Below the pieces are notes generated by a model, which was not told the DNA's origin, did no database searches, and saw nothing but the letters and a program-made list of their open reading frames with translations. Below, piece after piece: positions 15,402 to 24,577 of a stretch of 46,113 nucleotides of DNA. This DNA is from an uncultured Ruminococcus sp. (GTDB taxonomy: Bacteria; Bacillota; Clostridia; Oscillospirales; Acutalibacteraceae). Within the stretch, counting starts at the first letter, position 1; each line of letters begins with the position of its first letter. The DNA is taken from the NCBI GenBank assembly GCA_902785555.1, contig CACZZB010000017.1:1-46113 (forward strand), written 5' to 3'. The translations under genes were made by a program, and so were the position numbers.

Positions 15402-17075
15402 TTATTTTTTCTTGAATCCGTCTTTGAGTGATACACTTCTGTTGAAAATGAGATTTTCGGGTGTGCTGTCTTTATCCAAACAGAAATAGCCCAATCTCAT
15501 AAACTGATAATTTGACGGTACTTTCGCACCTTCAACAAATTTTTCGGCTTTGCAATTTTTCAGTGTAACAAGGCTTGTCGGATTTATATAGTCAAGAAAA
15601 TTCTTGTCGCCTGTATCGGGTTCGGGGTCTGTAAAGAGATTATCATACAAACGTACTTCCGCATCGACATAATTTTCAGCATCTACCCAATGGATAGTTC
15701 CTCTGACTTTTCTGCCGTCGGGAGTATTGCCGCCACGGGTTTCGGGATCATATTCGGCGTAAACTTCAACGACATTGCCATTTTCGTCTTTCTTACAGCC
15801 TGTGCATTTAACGATATATGCAGACTTCAATCTGACTTCATTTCCGGGGTACAGCCTGTTATATCCCTTTACTTTCTCCTCGATAAAGTCATCTGCTTCT
15901 ATATAACATTCACGGCTGAATGTGATGGTTCTGTTTCCGTCCTCGGGGCGATTCGGATTATTTTCAACTTCAAAAGTTTCCGTTTTGCCCTCGGGATAAT
16001 TCGTAATAATGAGCTTAACGGGATTCAGAACGACCATTACACGCTGTGCCTTTTCGTTCAAATCCTCTCTCAGACAATGTTCCAAAAATGCGTAGTCAAC
16101 TACACTGTTCACTTTGGAAACGCCTATCCTGTCACAGAAATTGCGTATAGATTCGGGTGTATAACCACGTCTTCTGAGTCCGCACAGCGTGGGCATTCTT
16201 GGGTCATCCCAGCCGTTGACATACTTATCCTCGACAAGCTGACGGAGCTTTCTCTTGCTCATAACTGTATTATTTATTCCCAGACGGGCAAATTCTATCT
16301 GTCTTGGAATTGCAGGCACTGACACGTTATTTATGACCCAGTCATAAAGCGGTCTGTGGTCTTCAAATTCAAGCGTACAAAGCGAATGTGTTATTCCCTC
16401 AAGAGCATCTTCCAATGGGTGTGCAAAGTCATACATCGGATAAATGCACCATGTATCGCCTGTTCTGTGATGTTTGATACGGTTTATCCTGTATATAACA
16501 GGGTCTCGCATATTGAAATTACCGCTGTTCAGGTCAATTTTTGCACGGAGGGTCATTTTGCCGTCCTCAAATTCACCGTTCTTCATTCTCTCAAACAATT
16601 CAAGACTTTCTTCAATCGGTCTGTCACGGTAAGGACTTACGGCAGGATGTGTTAAATCTCCACGATTAGCCCTCATCTGTTCGGGTGTGAGTTCACATAC
16701 ATAAGCCAAACCCTTTTTGATAAGCTCAACGGCATATTCATACATCTGTTCAAAATACTCCGATGCAAAATAAAATCTGCCATCCCAGTGGAATCCCAGC
16801 CATGCTATATCCTCTTTGATAGCGTCAACATATTCAACATCTTCTTTTGTAGGGTTGGTATCGTCCATACGCAGATTGCAGATACCGTTAAAACGCTCTG
16901 CCATGCCGAAATCCACGCATATAGCCTTTGCATGACCTATATGCAGATAGCCGTTAGGCTCGGGCGGAAAACGTGTATGCACTTTCTTTCCCTCATATTT
17001 ACCGCCGGGTGCAATATCCTCTGTGATAAAATCATAGATAAAATTGCCGGCGGAAAGTTCCAATTCTTCTGCCAT
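15402..17075 (-). CDS. glnS: Glutaminyl-tRNA synthetase
   Basis: Class I synthetase that attaches glutamine to tRNA-Gln directly. The 557-residue length is that of bacterial GlnRS. Visible motifs: [17 protein letters not shown] (HIGH signature), [13 protein letters not shown], and MSKRKL (KMSKS-type loop). The C-terminal half is the two-barrel anticodon-binding domain. AAGGAGAG precedes the ATG. It is the last gene of a tight five-gene run led by gltX, 20 bases after the preceding gene. Having a true GlnRS means Gln-tRNA need not come from the GatCAB route here. Confidence 0.96.
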   Translation of the reverse strand: MAEELELSAGNFIYDFITEDIAPGGKYEGKKVHTRFPPEPNGYLHIGHAKAICVDFGMAERFNGICNLRMDDTNPTKEDVEYVDAIKEDIAWLGFHWDGRFYFASEYFEQMYEYAVELIKKGLAYVCELTPEQMRANRGDLTHPAVSPYRDRPIEESLELFERMKNGEFEDGKMTLRAKIDLNSGNFNMRDPVIYRINRIKHHRTGDTWCIYPMYDFAHPLEDALEGITHSLCTLEFEDHRPLYDWVINNVSVPAIPRQIEFARLGINNTVMSKRKLRQLVEDKYVNGWDDPRMPTLCGLRRRGYTPESIRNFCDRIGVSKVNSVVDYAFLEHCLREDLNEKAQRVMVVLNPVKLIITNYPEGKTETFEVENNPNRPEDGNRTITFSRECYIEADDFIEEKVKGYNRLYPGNEVRLKSAYIVKCTGCKKDENGNVVEVYAEYDPETRGGNTPDGRKVRGTIHWVDAENYVDAEVRLYDNLFTDPEPDTGDKNFLDYINPTSLVTLKNCKAEKFVEGAKVPSNYQFMRLGYFCLDKDSTPENLIFNRSVSLKDGFKKK

Positions 17076-17095
17076 TTTCCATTCTCTCCTTTAAT

Positions 17096-17566
17096 TTATT
17101 CGTCATTTCCGTAAGAAATCACCAGTGTATAATTTTTATATCTTATACAGTACACATCCAAAAGCACATAAAATATATTCGTATTCGGCATACAGTAATT
17201 CGGATTGCCGACATGACAGCTTTCAATGTATTCACCGTCAAAAAGACCTTCAAAGCTCTTTTTGATATCGTCCGTATCGGATATTTTTCCGTAAAACTCC
17301 GATATATCAAGAGTATGAAAATCATATTCTTTAAAGTCATACCCGATATAGTCTTTCATCAGGTCAAGCAAATTCTGATTATTAGTCGGAAGAATATCTA
17401 TAAAGAAATAATTTCCGTGTTCAAAAAAATCCTTTGACACTGTATTGAAAAATCCACTGCAAAAAGTATTTATCTTATCGCAAAGCAAATTTTTGTCTTT
17501 TTCGGGATATTCACCGTATTTTCTTTCATTTGTCTTAATTTCGGGTAGTGTTGTATATATTTCCAT
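17096..17566 (-). CDS. Hypothetical protein
   Basis: A 156-residue soluble protein I cannot assign. It is acidic, without signal peptide or membrane helix, and has many aromatic residues in its second half (CMPNTNIFYVLLDVYCIRYK), as in small single-domain proteins of SMI1/KNR4-like or immunity type, though no family motif is clear. AAAGGAGA precedes the ATG. Its start is one base after the stop of the upstream zinc-ribbon gene and its stop is 20 bases before glnS, so it is co-transcribed with both. Confidence 0.7.
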   Translation of the reverse strand: MEIYTTLPEIKTNERKYGEYPEKDKNLLCDKINTFCSGFFNTVSKDFFEHGNYFFIDILPTNNQNLLDLMKDYIGYDFKEYDFHTLDISEFYGKISDTDDIKKSFEGLFDGEYIESCHVGNPNYCMPNTNIFYVLLDVYCIRYKNYTLVISYGNDE

Positions 17567-17567
17567 A

Positions 17568-17930
17568 CTATCTCCTTTTATTCTGCAAAAGCTGTATTTT
17601 TTGTTGTTTCATACGGTGACGCATTCCATCCTCAAATTTATGCTGAAAGTTTGATATAAAAAAGTCCTTTTTGGGATAATTTACTTTATCTTCAAGATAA
17701 AATGCACTCCATGGCTGAGGAGGACGGTGGACACAAAATGGACAATTTTTATCATTGCAGGCATTTTCAAGCCATGTATCACAGGCAAGGCAACATTCTG
17801 CATCATACCTGTCATAAAAAAACAAGCCTTTGTTACCGCACTTCGGGCAAATTTCATCATAGAAATTTCCGTATTTTTTGATTTGTTTCAATCTTGCCTT
17901 GTATTGCAAATATCTTTTATGATTTCTCAT
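17568..17930 (-). CDS. Zinc-ribbon hypothetical protein
   Basis: A 120-residue protein with at least six well-placed cysteines: CPKCGNKG (about 29-32), then CCLAC (about 47-50) and CNDKNCPFC (about 58-66). The pattern suggests two zinc sites. N- and C-terminal parts are strongly basic (a run of Lys, Arg and Gln at the end), which would suit RNA or DNA binding. The exact function is unknown. It lies between the NADAR gene (22 bases upstream) and the 156-residue gene (one base downstream) in the gltX-glnS run. Confidence 0.7.
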   Translation of the reverse strand: MRNHKRYLQYKARLKQIKKYGNFYDEICPKCGNKGLFFYDRYDAECCLACDTWLENACNDKNCPFCVHRPPQPWSAFYLEDKVNYPKKDFFISNFQHKFEDGMRHRMKQQKIQLLQNKRR

Positions 17931-17952
17931 AATCGCATCACCGTATGTAATT

Positions 17953-18486
17953 TTATTTTAAATTTTCTCTGACTTCCATCAACGCAAATCCCAATAAATT
18001 TATACCTTTCCATTTAAACGGATTTTCAATTTCGGGAGTATCTTTTGCAAGACCTATTCCCCATATCCTGTCATAGGGACTTGCCTCGACAAGAACTCTG
18101 TCACCCGTTTTAAGCAAAAAGTCAAACAGTTCGGGATTCTGTGAAAATTTAGCCATATTTCCGCTGACAACTATTTTACACTTGTTTTCGTCCCAGATTT
18201 TGCTGTCAAAATTGCGTATCTGTCTGCCAAGGCTCTTGTAAACAGCGGGATTATCGGCTGACATGATTTTTTGAAGTATCTCGTCATCTTTGAACAAAAT
18301 CGCCTTTTGAGCCATCATATATTGTTCGGCTGTGTGATATTCAACTCCGTCAACCGTAAATTTACATTCGTACCACTGACTTAAACAAGTCTCGGTAATT
18401 CCATTGAATTTCTTATGTCCCCAAAAGAACACATATTTAAATTTTTGTCCTTGTGCATATTCATTTCTGAGCTGTTCTATATTCAT
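17953..18486 (-). CDS. NADAR family protein (YbiA-like)
   Basis: The start at 18486 follows AAGGAGA; a longer frame to 18540 lacks a site and would run into the end of gltX. The 177-residue product shows NADAR features: FWGHKK near the start, VEYHTAEQYMMAQKA (with the conserved Glu and Lys), and YDRIWGIGL near the end. NADAR proteins are N-glycosidases acting on ADP-ribose-type or modified riboside substrates. YbiA is tied to riboflavin intermediates, and other members reverse guanine ADP-ribosylation by DarT-like toxins. No toxin gene is next to it, so a metabolic or RNA-repair role is equally possible. Its place right after gltX suggests co-transcription. Confidence 0.9.
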   Translation of the reverse strand: MNIEQLRNEYAQGQKFKYVFFWGHKKFNGITETCLSQWYECKFTVDGVEYHTAEQYMMAQKAILFKDDEILQKIMSADNPAVYKSLGRQIRNFDSKIWDENKCKIVVSGNMAKFSQNPELFDFLLKTGDRVLVEASPYDRIWGIGLAKDTPEIENPFKWKGINLLGFALMEVRENLK

Positions 18487-18523
18487 AGTAAAAATCTCCT
18501 TTTCAACAGCTCCATTCTCCGAT

Positions 18524-19981
18524 TCAAGACAGTTTTGCAAGACCTTTTTGAAGTCTGGTCATAGATTCCTCTTTGCCGAGAATATCGAGTATTTCAACAG
18601 CACCGCCCGGAGTTACAGACATACCGGATGCAGCTATTCTTATAGGCCACATCAATGTACCGTTCTTGACTTCAAGCTGCTGTGCAAGTCCGATAAGACA
18701 GTCATGTATAGTATCGTGATTCCACTCAGTAAGAGCATTAAGAGCATTTATACCTTCTTTGAGCATTGTCACGGAATTTTCAAGATTAGTCTTGCTCTTT
18801 TTATTCACGAACAATTCTTTGTCATAATCGGGCTGTGCTTCAAAAAATTCTATCTTTTCGGGAATCTGTGTCAATTTTGTAGTTCTCTGCTGGAGAATGG
18901 ACGCTACTTTTATCCAATCCAATTCTTTTGTTTTTATAGCCTTTTTGAAGTAAGGCATTGAAATTTCAGCAAATTTTTCAACAGGCAGGGCTTTTATATA
19001 CTCTCCGTTGAACCATTCCAGTTTATCATAGTCAAATATTGACGGTGATTTGCTTATGCCGTCAATACGGAAATTTTCAACCAATTCTTCAATAGAGAAA
19101 ATTTCCCTGTTATCTTTCGGACACCAGCCCAAAAGTGCTATATAATTTATGACAGCTTCGGGCAGGAATCCCTGTTTCACGAGGTCTTCAAAACTCGTTG
19201 CACCATGCCTTTTTGAGAGCTTTGAAACTGTTCCGTCATCATTCTTTCCCATTATCAAAGGAAGATGTACATATTCGGGGATGTCCCAGCCGAATGCCTC
19301 ATAAAGCAGATTATATTTGGGTGTTGACGAAAGATATTCGCTTCCCCTGACAACATGGGTTATATTCATAGTATGGTCATCAATGACATTCGCAAAGTTA
19401 TATGTCGGATAACCGTCTGTTTTTATAAGTATCTGGTCTTGAAGTTCGCTGTTTTCGACTGTGATAGAACCGAATACGGCATCATTGAAGGTTGTCGAAC
19501 CCTCCAAGGGCATTTTCTGACGGATAACATACGGCATACCCTCGGCAAGATTCTTTTCAACGACCTCTTTGGGCAAATTACGGCAATGACGGTCATAACC
19601 TCCGCCTATATCGTCTGAATCATTATGAAGCGAATCCAATCTTTCTTTCGTACAGAAACAGTAATATGCCTTGTCCATTTCAACTAATTTCTGTGCATAC
19701 GGCAAATATAAATCTTTTCTTTCACTCTGAACATAAGGACCGTATTCACCGCCTATATCGGGTCCTTCATCATGTATAAGTTTTGCCTGTCTGAGCGTAT
19801 TATAGATAATATCCACTGCACCCTCAACTTTACGTTCCTGGTCTGTGTCCTCGATACGAAGTACAAATGTTCCTCCGAGTGACTTTGCTATGAGATATTC
19901 ATACAAAGCTGTACGAAGATTTCCGACGTGCATGAATCCTGTCGGACTTGGTGCAAATCTTGTTCTTACCTTTTTTGACAT
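18524..19981 (-). CDS. gltX: Glutamyl-tRNA synthetase
   Basis: Class I synthetase for tRNA-Glu, 485 residues. The ATG at 19981 is chosen (AAGGGTG upstream); a TTG two codons earlier is possible. Visible: RFAPSPTGFMHVGNLRTALY (HIGH-type signature, here HVGN), RIEDTDQER, and KLSKRHGATS (KMSKS-type loop). The C-terminal part is the helical anticodon-binding domain. First gene of a five-gene run that ends with glnS. GluRS with a separate GlnRS suggests a discriminating enzyme, though that is not proven by sequence. Confidence 0.96.
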   Translation of the reverse strand: MSKKVRTRFAPSPTGFMHVGNLRTALYEYLIAKSLGGTFVLRIEDTDQERKVEGAVDIIYNTLRQAKLIHDEGPDIGGEYGPYVQSERKDLYLPYAQKLVEMDKAYYCFCTKERLDSLHNDSDDIGGGYDRHCRNLPKEVVEKNLAEGMPYVIRQKMPLEGSTTFNDAVFGSITVENSELQDQILIKTDGYPTYNFANVIDDHTMNITHVVRGSEYLSSTPKYNLLYEAFGWDIPEYVHLPLIMGKNDDGTVSKLSKRHGATSFEDLVKQGFLPEAVINYIALLGWCPKDNREIFSIEELVENFRIDGISKSPSIFDYDKLEWFNGEYIKALPVEKFAEISMPYFKKAIKTKELDWIKVASILQQRTTKLTQIPEKIEFFEAQPDYDKELFVNKKSKTNLENSVTMLKEGINALNALTEWNHDTIHDCLIGLAQQLEVKNGTLMWPIRIAASGMSVTPGGAVEILDILGKEESMTRLQKGLAKLS

Positions 19982-20028
19982 TTTCAATTCACCCTTTTAC
20001 TTATTTACGAAAAATTTTCCGCTATTAT

Positions 20029-20056
20029 ATTATAACAAATTTATGCCGATATTCAA
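20029..20056 (-). promoter_or_regulatory. Probable promoter of the gltX-glnS operon
   Basis: On the minus strand TTGAAT (20051-20056) and TATAAT (20029-20034) are 16 bases apart, about 50 bases before gltX. Confidence 0.5.
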
Positions 20057-20064
20057 CACCTGTT

Positions 20065-20727
20065 TCAAAAAATATCCCCGAAATCTCCGAAAACTTCTTT
20101 TTTGGTGTGTCCACGATAACAGTGCTTCCTGACATTATCATTCAAATCCATGAGCAGTCCGCAAAATTCCTGTAATTTTATTTTGTCCTTGTCCTTGAAT
20201 CCCAAATCAACAGCCTGACTTACGGCAGGCATGATATCATCTTCCCTATCCATCTGCAGCATAAATTCCATATCTTCTGCAATAGTATCAGCCTGTTCTT
20301 TTGAAAGATACGGCAAATTTCTCAGAAATGCCCTGACATCAATGAATTCCATGGATTTCTCATGGAAAAATTCATCTTTATATCTTAAAAATCTTTCCTT
20401 TTTCGGGATATAATAATCAGTACCCTTTTGCAGTTCGCTTATCTCCCAATACTCATCCCAGCCGTCTATGTAAAGATATTCCGCTACAAGCTCTTTTTTC
20501 ATCAAATCAGTTTCAGGGGCTTTTTTGTCAATATTCTCCTGACCTATTATATCATAGGATTTATCAGACAAATCTATATTTTCCGCAAATTCCCTGAACT
20601 CACTTTCCGTTACAGGTTCATTCTGACTGTTGTATATATCCAATAATTTCGATAATGATATGATACCGTATAAATTTACAGCCGCACGAAAATAATCTTC
20701 AAAAAGTATTTTTATTTCATCTGTCAT
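20065..20727 (-). CDS. Hypothetical protein
   Basis: A 220-residue acidic soluble protein I cannot name. It is mostly helical. It ends with YRGHTKKEVFGDF, which resembles the RGHTPxE tail of a group of clostridial proteins related to SEC-C/Rho-termination-like annotations; the resemblance is weak. GGAG lies before the ATG. It is convergent with nothing and lies upstream of gltX in the same direction, but a promoter sits between them, so it is probably a separate unit. Confidence 0.7.
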   Translation of the reverse strand: MTDEIKILFEDYFRAAVNLYGIISLSKLLDIYNSQNEPVTESEFREFAENIDLSDKSYDIIGQENIDKKAPETDLMKKELVAEYLYIDGWDEYWEISELQKGTDYYIPKKERFLRYKDEFFHEKSMEFIDVRAFLRNLPYLSKEQADTIAEDMEFMLQMDREDDIMPAVSQAVDLGFKDKDKIKLQEFCGLLMDLNDNVRKHCYRGHTKKEVFGDFGDIF

Positions 20728-20805
20728 AAAAAATCATCTCCGGATATTTTTTCTAATAAATATACCATAATTCCCGAGATTTAACAAGAGTATTCAAAAA
20801 CATTG

Positions 20806-20834
20806 TTGACAGAATTTAACAGTGATTGTATAAT
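20806..20834 (+). promoter_or_regulatory. Consensus sigma-A promoter of the SseB-like gene
   Basis: TTGACA (20806-20811), 17 bases, TATAAT (20829-20834): a perfect match. It also shows that the coding region cannot begin at 20826, because that lies inside the promoter. Confidence 0.85.
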
Positions 20835-20885
20835 AATTACAAAAGATTTTTGAAATACACCTGTTTTTTAGGAGATGATAATAAT

Positions 20886-22157
20886 ATGCCAACGGTTCAG
20901 GAGCTTATAGACGAATACGCCCGTTCCAAAAATCCCGATATTTACAAAAAAATCATCAAAGCTGTTCAAACCGAAAATAAATTGTGGGTCGCTTACTCCC
21001 CTGTTACCAAAAATAACTATATCGAATATTTCAACGGAAAACCTTCTGCATTTATATTTTCCGAAAAGGCTTTCTGTGAGGATTTCAAAGAACACCTCGC
21101 TGTACATAAAGTTGAAATTGAAACAGAACTCTGCAAGTCCGAAACAAGAATACAGTTTTTCAGCGACCTTTTCAGGTGCGGTATTGAAAATATCATTTTG
21201 GATAACGGAAAACAATTTATACAGATAAATATTTTCGATATTATTGAAAAACCCGATTTTTCATCTTTGCCGAAAAGCGAACAGCCTGTTTTTAATCAGT
21301 CTTTAATGGTCATTGCAAATCTCTTTTTTCAGACTTTCAAAGCAGGCACTTCAACCAAAAATACAAGAACCAAATTACTTCGTTCACTGTATCAGGCAAA
21401 ATATCTCATGCCCGTTATAATAGACAGGAATACTCCTCTTGACGGTCTTGAAAACAGCTTCCTGAAAGCCATCTATTCAGCAGACGGTATAGCTGTTACC
21501 GTACCTGCACTGAAACTTGAAAATGATGATACGCTGATACCATTTTTTACCGACTGGACGGAATTCAGCCGTTTTGACCGTGACAGACAATGTGCAGGAA
21601 ATATCGTCAGCTTTAAAGATATTGAATATCTTTGCAGTCAGGGTGAAAAAATAGCCGTCAATCCATTCGGCTTCAACATGGTCATAGATAACAATGCACT
21701 CAATTTAATAAAGAAAGTATCTTCCGACATAATAATAGACGAAGAATATTTTGAAGAAATTCCCGAAGAAAATTCGGAAAATGATTTTGAAGAATATCAA
21801 GAGGATATTTCCGAAGAATATTCTGATGACTATTCGGAAGATGATTTTCAAGAAGATGAAGAACCTATCACCCTCTTTGAACTGCGTTCCGTACCTAATC
21901 AGATGATACAGGCACTCATGTATTTTATGCAGAATACAGAGGGAGTACATTCAGCTTATCTCAAAGGTATAAAGCAAGGAGATTCAACAGGATATTTGGT
22001 TATAGTTGACTTTGAGGGCGATACATCTGTATTGAACGATATTGCCGAACAGGTCTGTCCTTATACACAAGGGGCTTCAATAGATATTATTCTCTTGGAT
22101 TCAGACCTCGGACAGCAAGCCGCTCAAAGTACATATCCATTTTATCAGAAAACTTAA
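20886..22157 (+). CDS. SseB-like protein with acidic linker
   Basis: The start at 20886 follows AGGAG and the consensus promoter; 423 residues. The N-terminal part has SseB-type features (LWVAYSPV..., AFIFSEKAFCEDF, then an EIEIE-like strand). A second, similar block contains VNPFGFNMVIDNN, typical of the SseB N-terminal domain. A strongly acidic, Tyr-rich linker follows (about residues 288-330, many DE and EE pairs), then a C-terminal domain like SseB_C (LRSVPNQMIQALM ... IDIILLDSDLG). SseB of E. coli affects serine sensitivity; in Gram-positives the family is uncharacterised, often near secretion genes. A small gene follows after 15 bases. Confidence 0.75.
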   Translation: MPTVQELIDEYARSKNPDIYKKIIKAVQTENKLWVAYSPVTKNNYIEYFNGKPSAFIFSEKAFCEDFKEHLAVHKVEIETELCKSETRIQFFSDLFRCGIENIILDNGKQFIQINIFDIIEKPDFSSLPKSEQPVFNQSLMVIANLFFQTFKAGTSTKNTRTKLLRSLYQAKYLMPVIIDRNTPLDGLENSFLKAIYSADGIAVTVPALKLENDDTLIPFFTDWTEFSRFDRDRQCAGNIVSFKDIEYLCSQGEKIAVNPFGFNMVIDNNALNLIKKVSSDIIIDEEYFEEIPEENSENDFEEYQEDISEEYSDDYSEDDFQEDEEPITLFELRSVPNQMIQALMYFMQNTEGVHSAYLKGIKQGDSTGYLVIVDFEGDTSVLNDIAEQVCPYTQGASIDIILLDSDLGQQAAQSTYPFYQKT

Positions 22158-22172
22158 GGAGGATTTTTATAA

Positions 22173-22628
22173 ATGATTTTTCAAGGCAAAAAAGAAATAA
22201 ACGATTGGATAATGATAGAATATCATTCAACGTGGAGTTACGGATATGACTTCATGCTTGATGCCGCACAGGTCATTATCGACACAGACTTCAAGGAAAA
22301 TACACAGCGTTTTGCTGTTGCCGAAATTGCGGGTGCAGACGACAATGAAAGATTGACAGAACTCAAAGCAGAAAATTATATTATACGAAACTGCGATACA
22401 TCAAAAAGAGAACACGGTGTCCTTACCATCTCAGGCATGAGCGATATAATGGAATGTCCCGTTCAGATAGTTTTCTTCAATCAGACGAATATCGTCAGAG
22501 TATTCTGCCCGTTCAAAAAATACTTTGAACTTCATGGTGACCATGTATTTGACAACTACATGAACAGCATTGAAATAAAAGCATACTGCATTGATGCTGT
22601 AAGAAGGGCAAAAAAAGACGAAAATTAA
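22173..22628 (+). CDS. Hypothetical protein in SseB-like operon
   Basis: A 151-residue soluble protein with a strong AAGGAGG ribosome site, 15 bases after the SseB-like gene. The sequence alternates beta-type segments with acidic loops (MIEYHSTWSYGYDFMLDAA near the start, VQIVFFNQTNIVRVF near the end). I do not recognise the family. Tight spacing and a shared promoter and terminator suggest it works with the SseB-like protein. Confidence 0.7.
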   Translation: MIFQGKKEINDWIMIEYHSTWSYGYDFMLDAAQVIIDTDFKENTQRFAVAEIAGADDNERLTELKAENYIIRNCDTSKREHGVLTISGMSDIMECPVQIVFFNQTNIVRVFCPFKKYFELHGDHVFDNYMNSIEIKAYCIDAVRRAKKDEN

Positions 22629-22635
22629 AAAAATC

Positions 22636-22670
22636 TCCCGAAACACTCAAAAAATGTTTCGGGAATTTTT
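22636..22670. terminator. Bidirectional terminator between convergent genes
   Basis: TCCCGAAACA (22636-22645) and TGTTTCGGGA (22655-22664) form a perfect stem, followed by T5 on the plus strand and preceded by an A-run. It serves the SseB-like operon and the gene ending at 22670. Confidence 0.88.
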
Positions 22671-24403
22671 CATTGTTTATAGAATTTTGTCTGATTGATA
22701 AGCTCGGTAAGCTCATTGACAGCAGGATTGTTATTGAGTGATTCCTCGCTGAAATCATCAAGCTTTGTAAGCTCAAGAAGAAGTCCGTCCAGTTTGCTGA
22801 CTATATTTTCATTTGCATCTACCAGTTTATGTACATAGTTTATATGCTCGGTATATATCCGCATACGTTCTTTTTTGGCTGATACAGACATACCTGTACT
22901 TGAATGGGATATTTTCAGATAATCCTTTGTATCAAAAATATCTATCCTTTTTATCATTGTTCTGACATTGGCATAAAACCTTGTTGCCATTTCCTCGATA
23001 ATTCTCACAAATCGGCTGTAAGTCATTTCGGTAGGCTTGAAATGCTCAGATAATATAGCATTTATTTTTTGCAGTCTTGACTGTATCTGTTCAATATGCT
23101 CTTTTGTGACTTTTATATCATGCTTGAATATCGGGTTATCCGCATTTTTATCGAGTATTTCAAGATATTTGTTTTTCATTTTTATTTCGGGAGATTCCTC
23201 AGGCTCAGTCGGTGTTTCCTGAGGCTGTTCTTTCTTGCCGAATAATCCTTTTAGAAATTCCATAAAGCCGCCTTTTTTCTCAGGCTCTGGCGGAGGAGTT
23301 TCTTCTTTCTGTTCCAATTCCGACAAGTCAGACTGAATTTCGCTTGGAGCAGTTATGCTTGCTATTTCCTTTATTTCATCCATTGATATGCTGACAACTC
23401 TTACTCCCTGCTGTTGAGAATTATTGCCCTTTGAATCCATATTTCTTCTTTTGCTCGTGAAAAATCCGTGAAATTCAAGTTTTTTGTCTGATGATGAATC
23501 AAGCGGTCTTTCAAGCCATTTTTCTGCAAAATTTTCCGTGTCAATGCTTATTTCATTCCTGTTGACGGACAAATTTTTACTGTTTACAAAATCCTCCCAC
23601 AGCCTTGAATTTATAAGTATTTTTTTTCTTTCCTGCATTTGGCTTGTATCCCATGTAAAAGACCTGCTTGCGAGGCTGAATATCTCATAGGAATATTTAT
23701 ACAGTTCATTGTACCATGATTCCCAGAAAGTCCTGTATTCGGGAAAATCCTTTGCTATATATATCAACGGTTTCTGCATTGACGGTTTCATGTAACCGTT
23801 CCATACACTTTCAAGAGGCTTTGTTTCTATATTATAATATGCACATATATTTATAAAGCTGTAAAAATCCAGCACATATTCATAGCCTGCCCCCATCCAC
23901 CGGTACAGATTCGTTCTTATATCTTCTTCCCACTTTTTATTGTATTTCTTTATAGTATCTTTCAGATTCAGCCAGCATGATAACGGAAGCTGTTTCAGTT
24001 CATACAGAACAGAACCTTCTTCACCGTCATCTTCTATGAGGTCGGTATCAATGGAATTTTTAAGTACATTCGGACTTATTGTATATTTATCTTTTATCAG
24101 ATGCCTCATTGCATTTATATCATATCCGCAGTAACGGTAATCAAAATTCTGCGGTATTATATATCCCGTTGCCCATGCTATCTCACAGACTACCTCTTTT
24201 GAAGTCTTTTTTCTCTGATATATCAGCTTTTTATAGCTTGACATCACAAGCGTGAACAGTACCCATTTATTTTTATCAATATATTCAAGTGAGCTTTCAT
24301 ATTCATTTTTATCAAGAACACGCCATATATTGAATGCCATGGCGAGCTTGAATTTATTGGAAATATTGCCTCTGTCATCAATATCCCTGCTTTTTTCCGA
24401 CAT
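22670..24403 (-). CDS. Large hypothetical protein with Pro/Glu-rich linker
   Basis: A 577-residue protein I cannot assign. The first 330 residues form a Trp- and Tyr-rich helical domain, and no membrane segment is evident. A low-complexity region follows (about 350-410) with EETPPPEPEKK, a short amphipathic GGFMEFLKGLFGKK segment and QPQETPTEPEE. A C-terminal helical domain of about 170 residues looks like coiled coil (VTKEHIEQIQSRLQKINAI ...). The pattern of two domains joined by a proline-rich linker suggests a scaffold or regulator. AAGGCGG precedes the ATG. It is divergent from spoIIE, with about 170 bases between, so a link to sporulation is possible but unproven. Confidence 0.75.
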   Translation of the reverse strand: MSEKSRDIDDRGNISNKFKLAMAFNIWRVLDKNEYESSLEYIDKNKWVLFTLVMSSYKKLIYQRKKTSKEVVCEIAWATGYIIPQNFDYRYCGYDINAMRHLIKDKYTISPNVLKNSIDTDLIEDDGEEGSVLYELKQLPLSCWLNLKDTIKKYNKKWEEDIRTNLYRWMGAGYEYVLDFYSFINICAYYNIETKPLESVWNGYMKPSMQKPLIYIAKDFPEYRTFWESWYNELYKYSYEIFSLASRSFTWDTSQMQERKKILINSRLWEDFVNSKNLSVNRNEISIDTENFAEKWLERPLDSSSDKKLEFHGFFTSKRRNMDSKGNNSQQQGVRVVSISMDEIKEIASITAPSEIQSDLSELEQKEETPPPEPEKKGGFMEFLKGLFGKKEQPQETPTEPEESPEIKMKNKYLEILDKNADNPIFKHDIKVTKEHIEQIQSRLQKINAILSEHFKPTEMTYSRFVRIIEEMATRFYANVRTMIKRIDIFDTKDYLKISHSSTGMSVSAKKERMRIYTEHINYVHKLVDANENIVSKLDGLLLELTKLDDFSEESLNNNPAVNELTELINQTKFYKQ

Positions 24404-24506
24404 ATCGGTATCACCGCCTTTTTATAAATATCTTCTGTTTATTATATCAAAAAGCATTATATATTGTCAAATTTTCATCTTCTTTTTTTATTCGGAAAAT
24501 GTGCAA

Positions 24507-24540
24507 ATCGACAAAGATATTTATATAAAAGCTGTATAAT
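24507..24540 (+). promoter_or_regulatory. spoIIE promoter with Spo0A-type box and 21-base spacing
   Basis: A -10 TATAAT lies at 24535-24540. The only -35-like element, TCGACA (24508-24513), is 21 bases away and lies within ATCGACA, one mismatch from the reverse Spo0A box TTCGACA. A weaker TTCGGAA lies at 24491-24497. In Bacillus, the Spo0A-activated spoIIE and spoIIG promoters are known for spacing of this length. Confidence 0.6.
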
Positions 24541-24577
24541 AATACAAAAAATATTATTATAAAAGGAGAGTTTGTCA

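Noticed and set aside
20826..20885. Longer start for the SseB-like protein
   Set aside because: The extra codons overlap the -10 box of a perfect promoter, and the AGGAG site fits the ATG at 20886.
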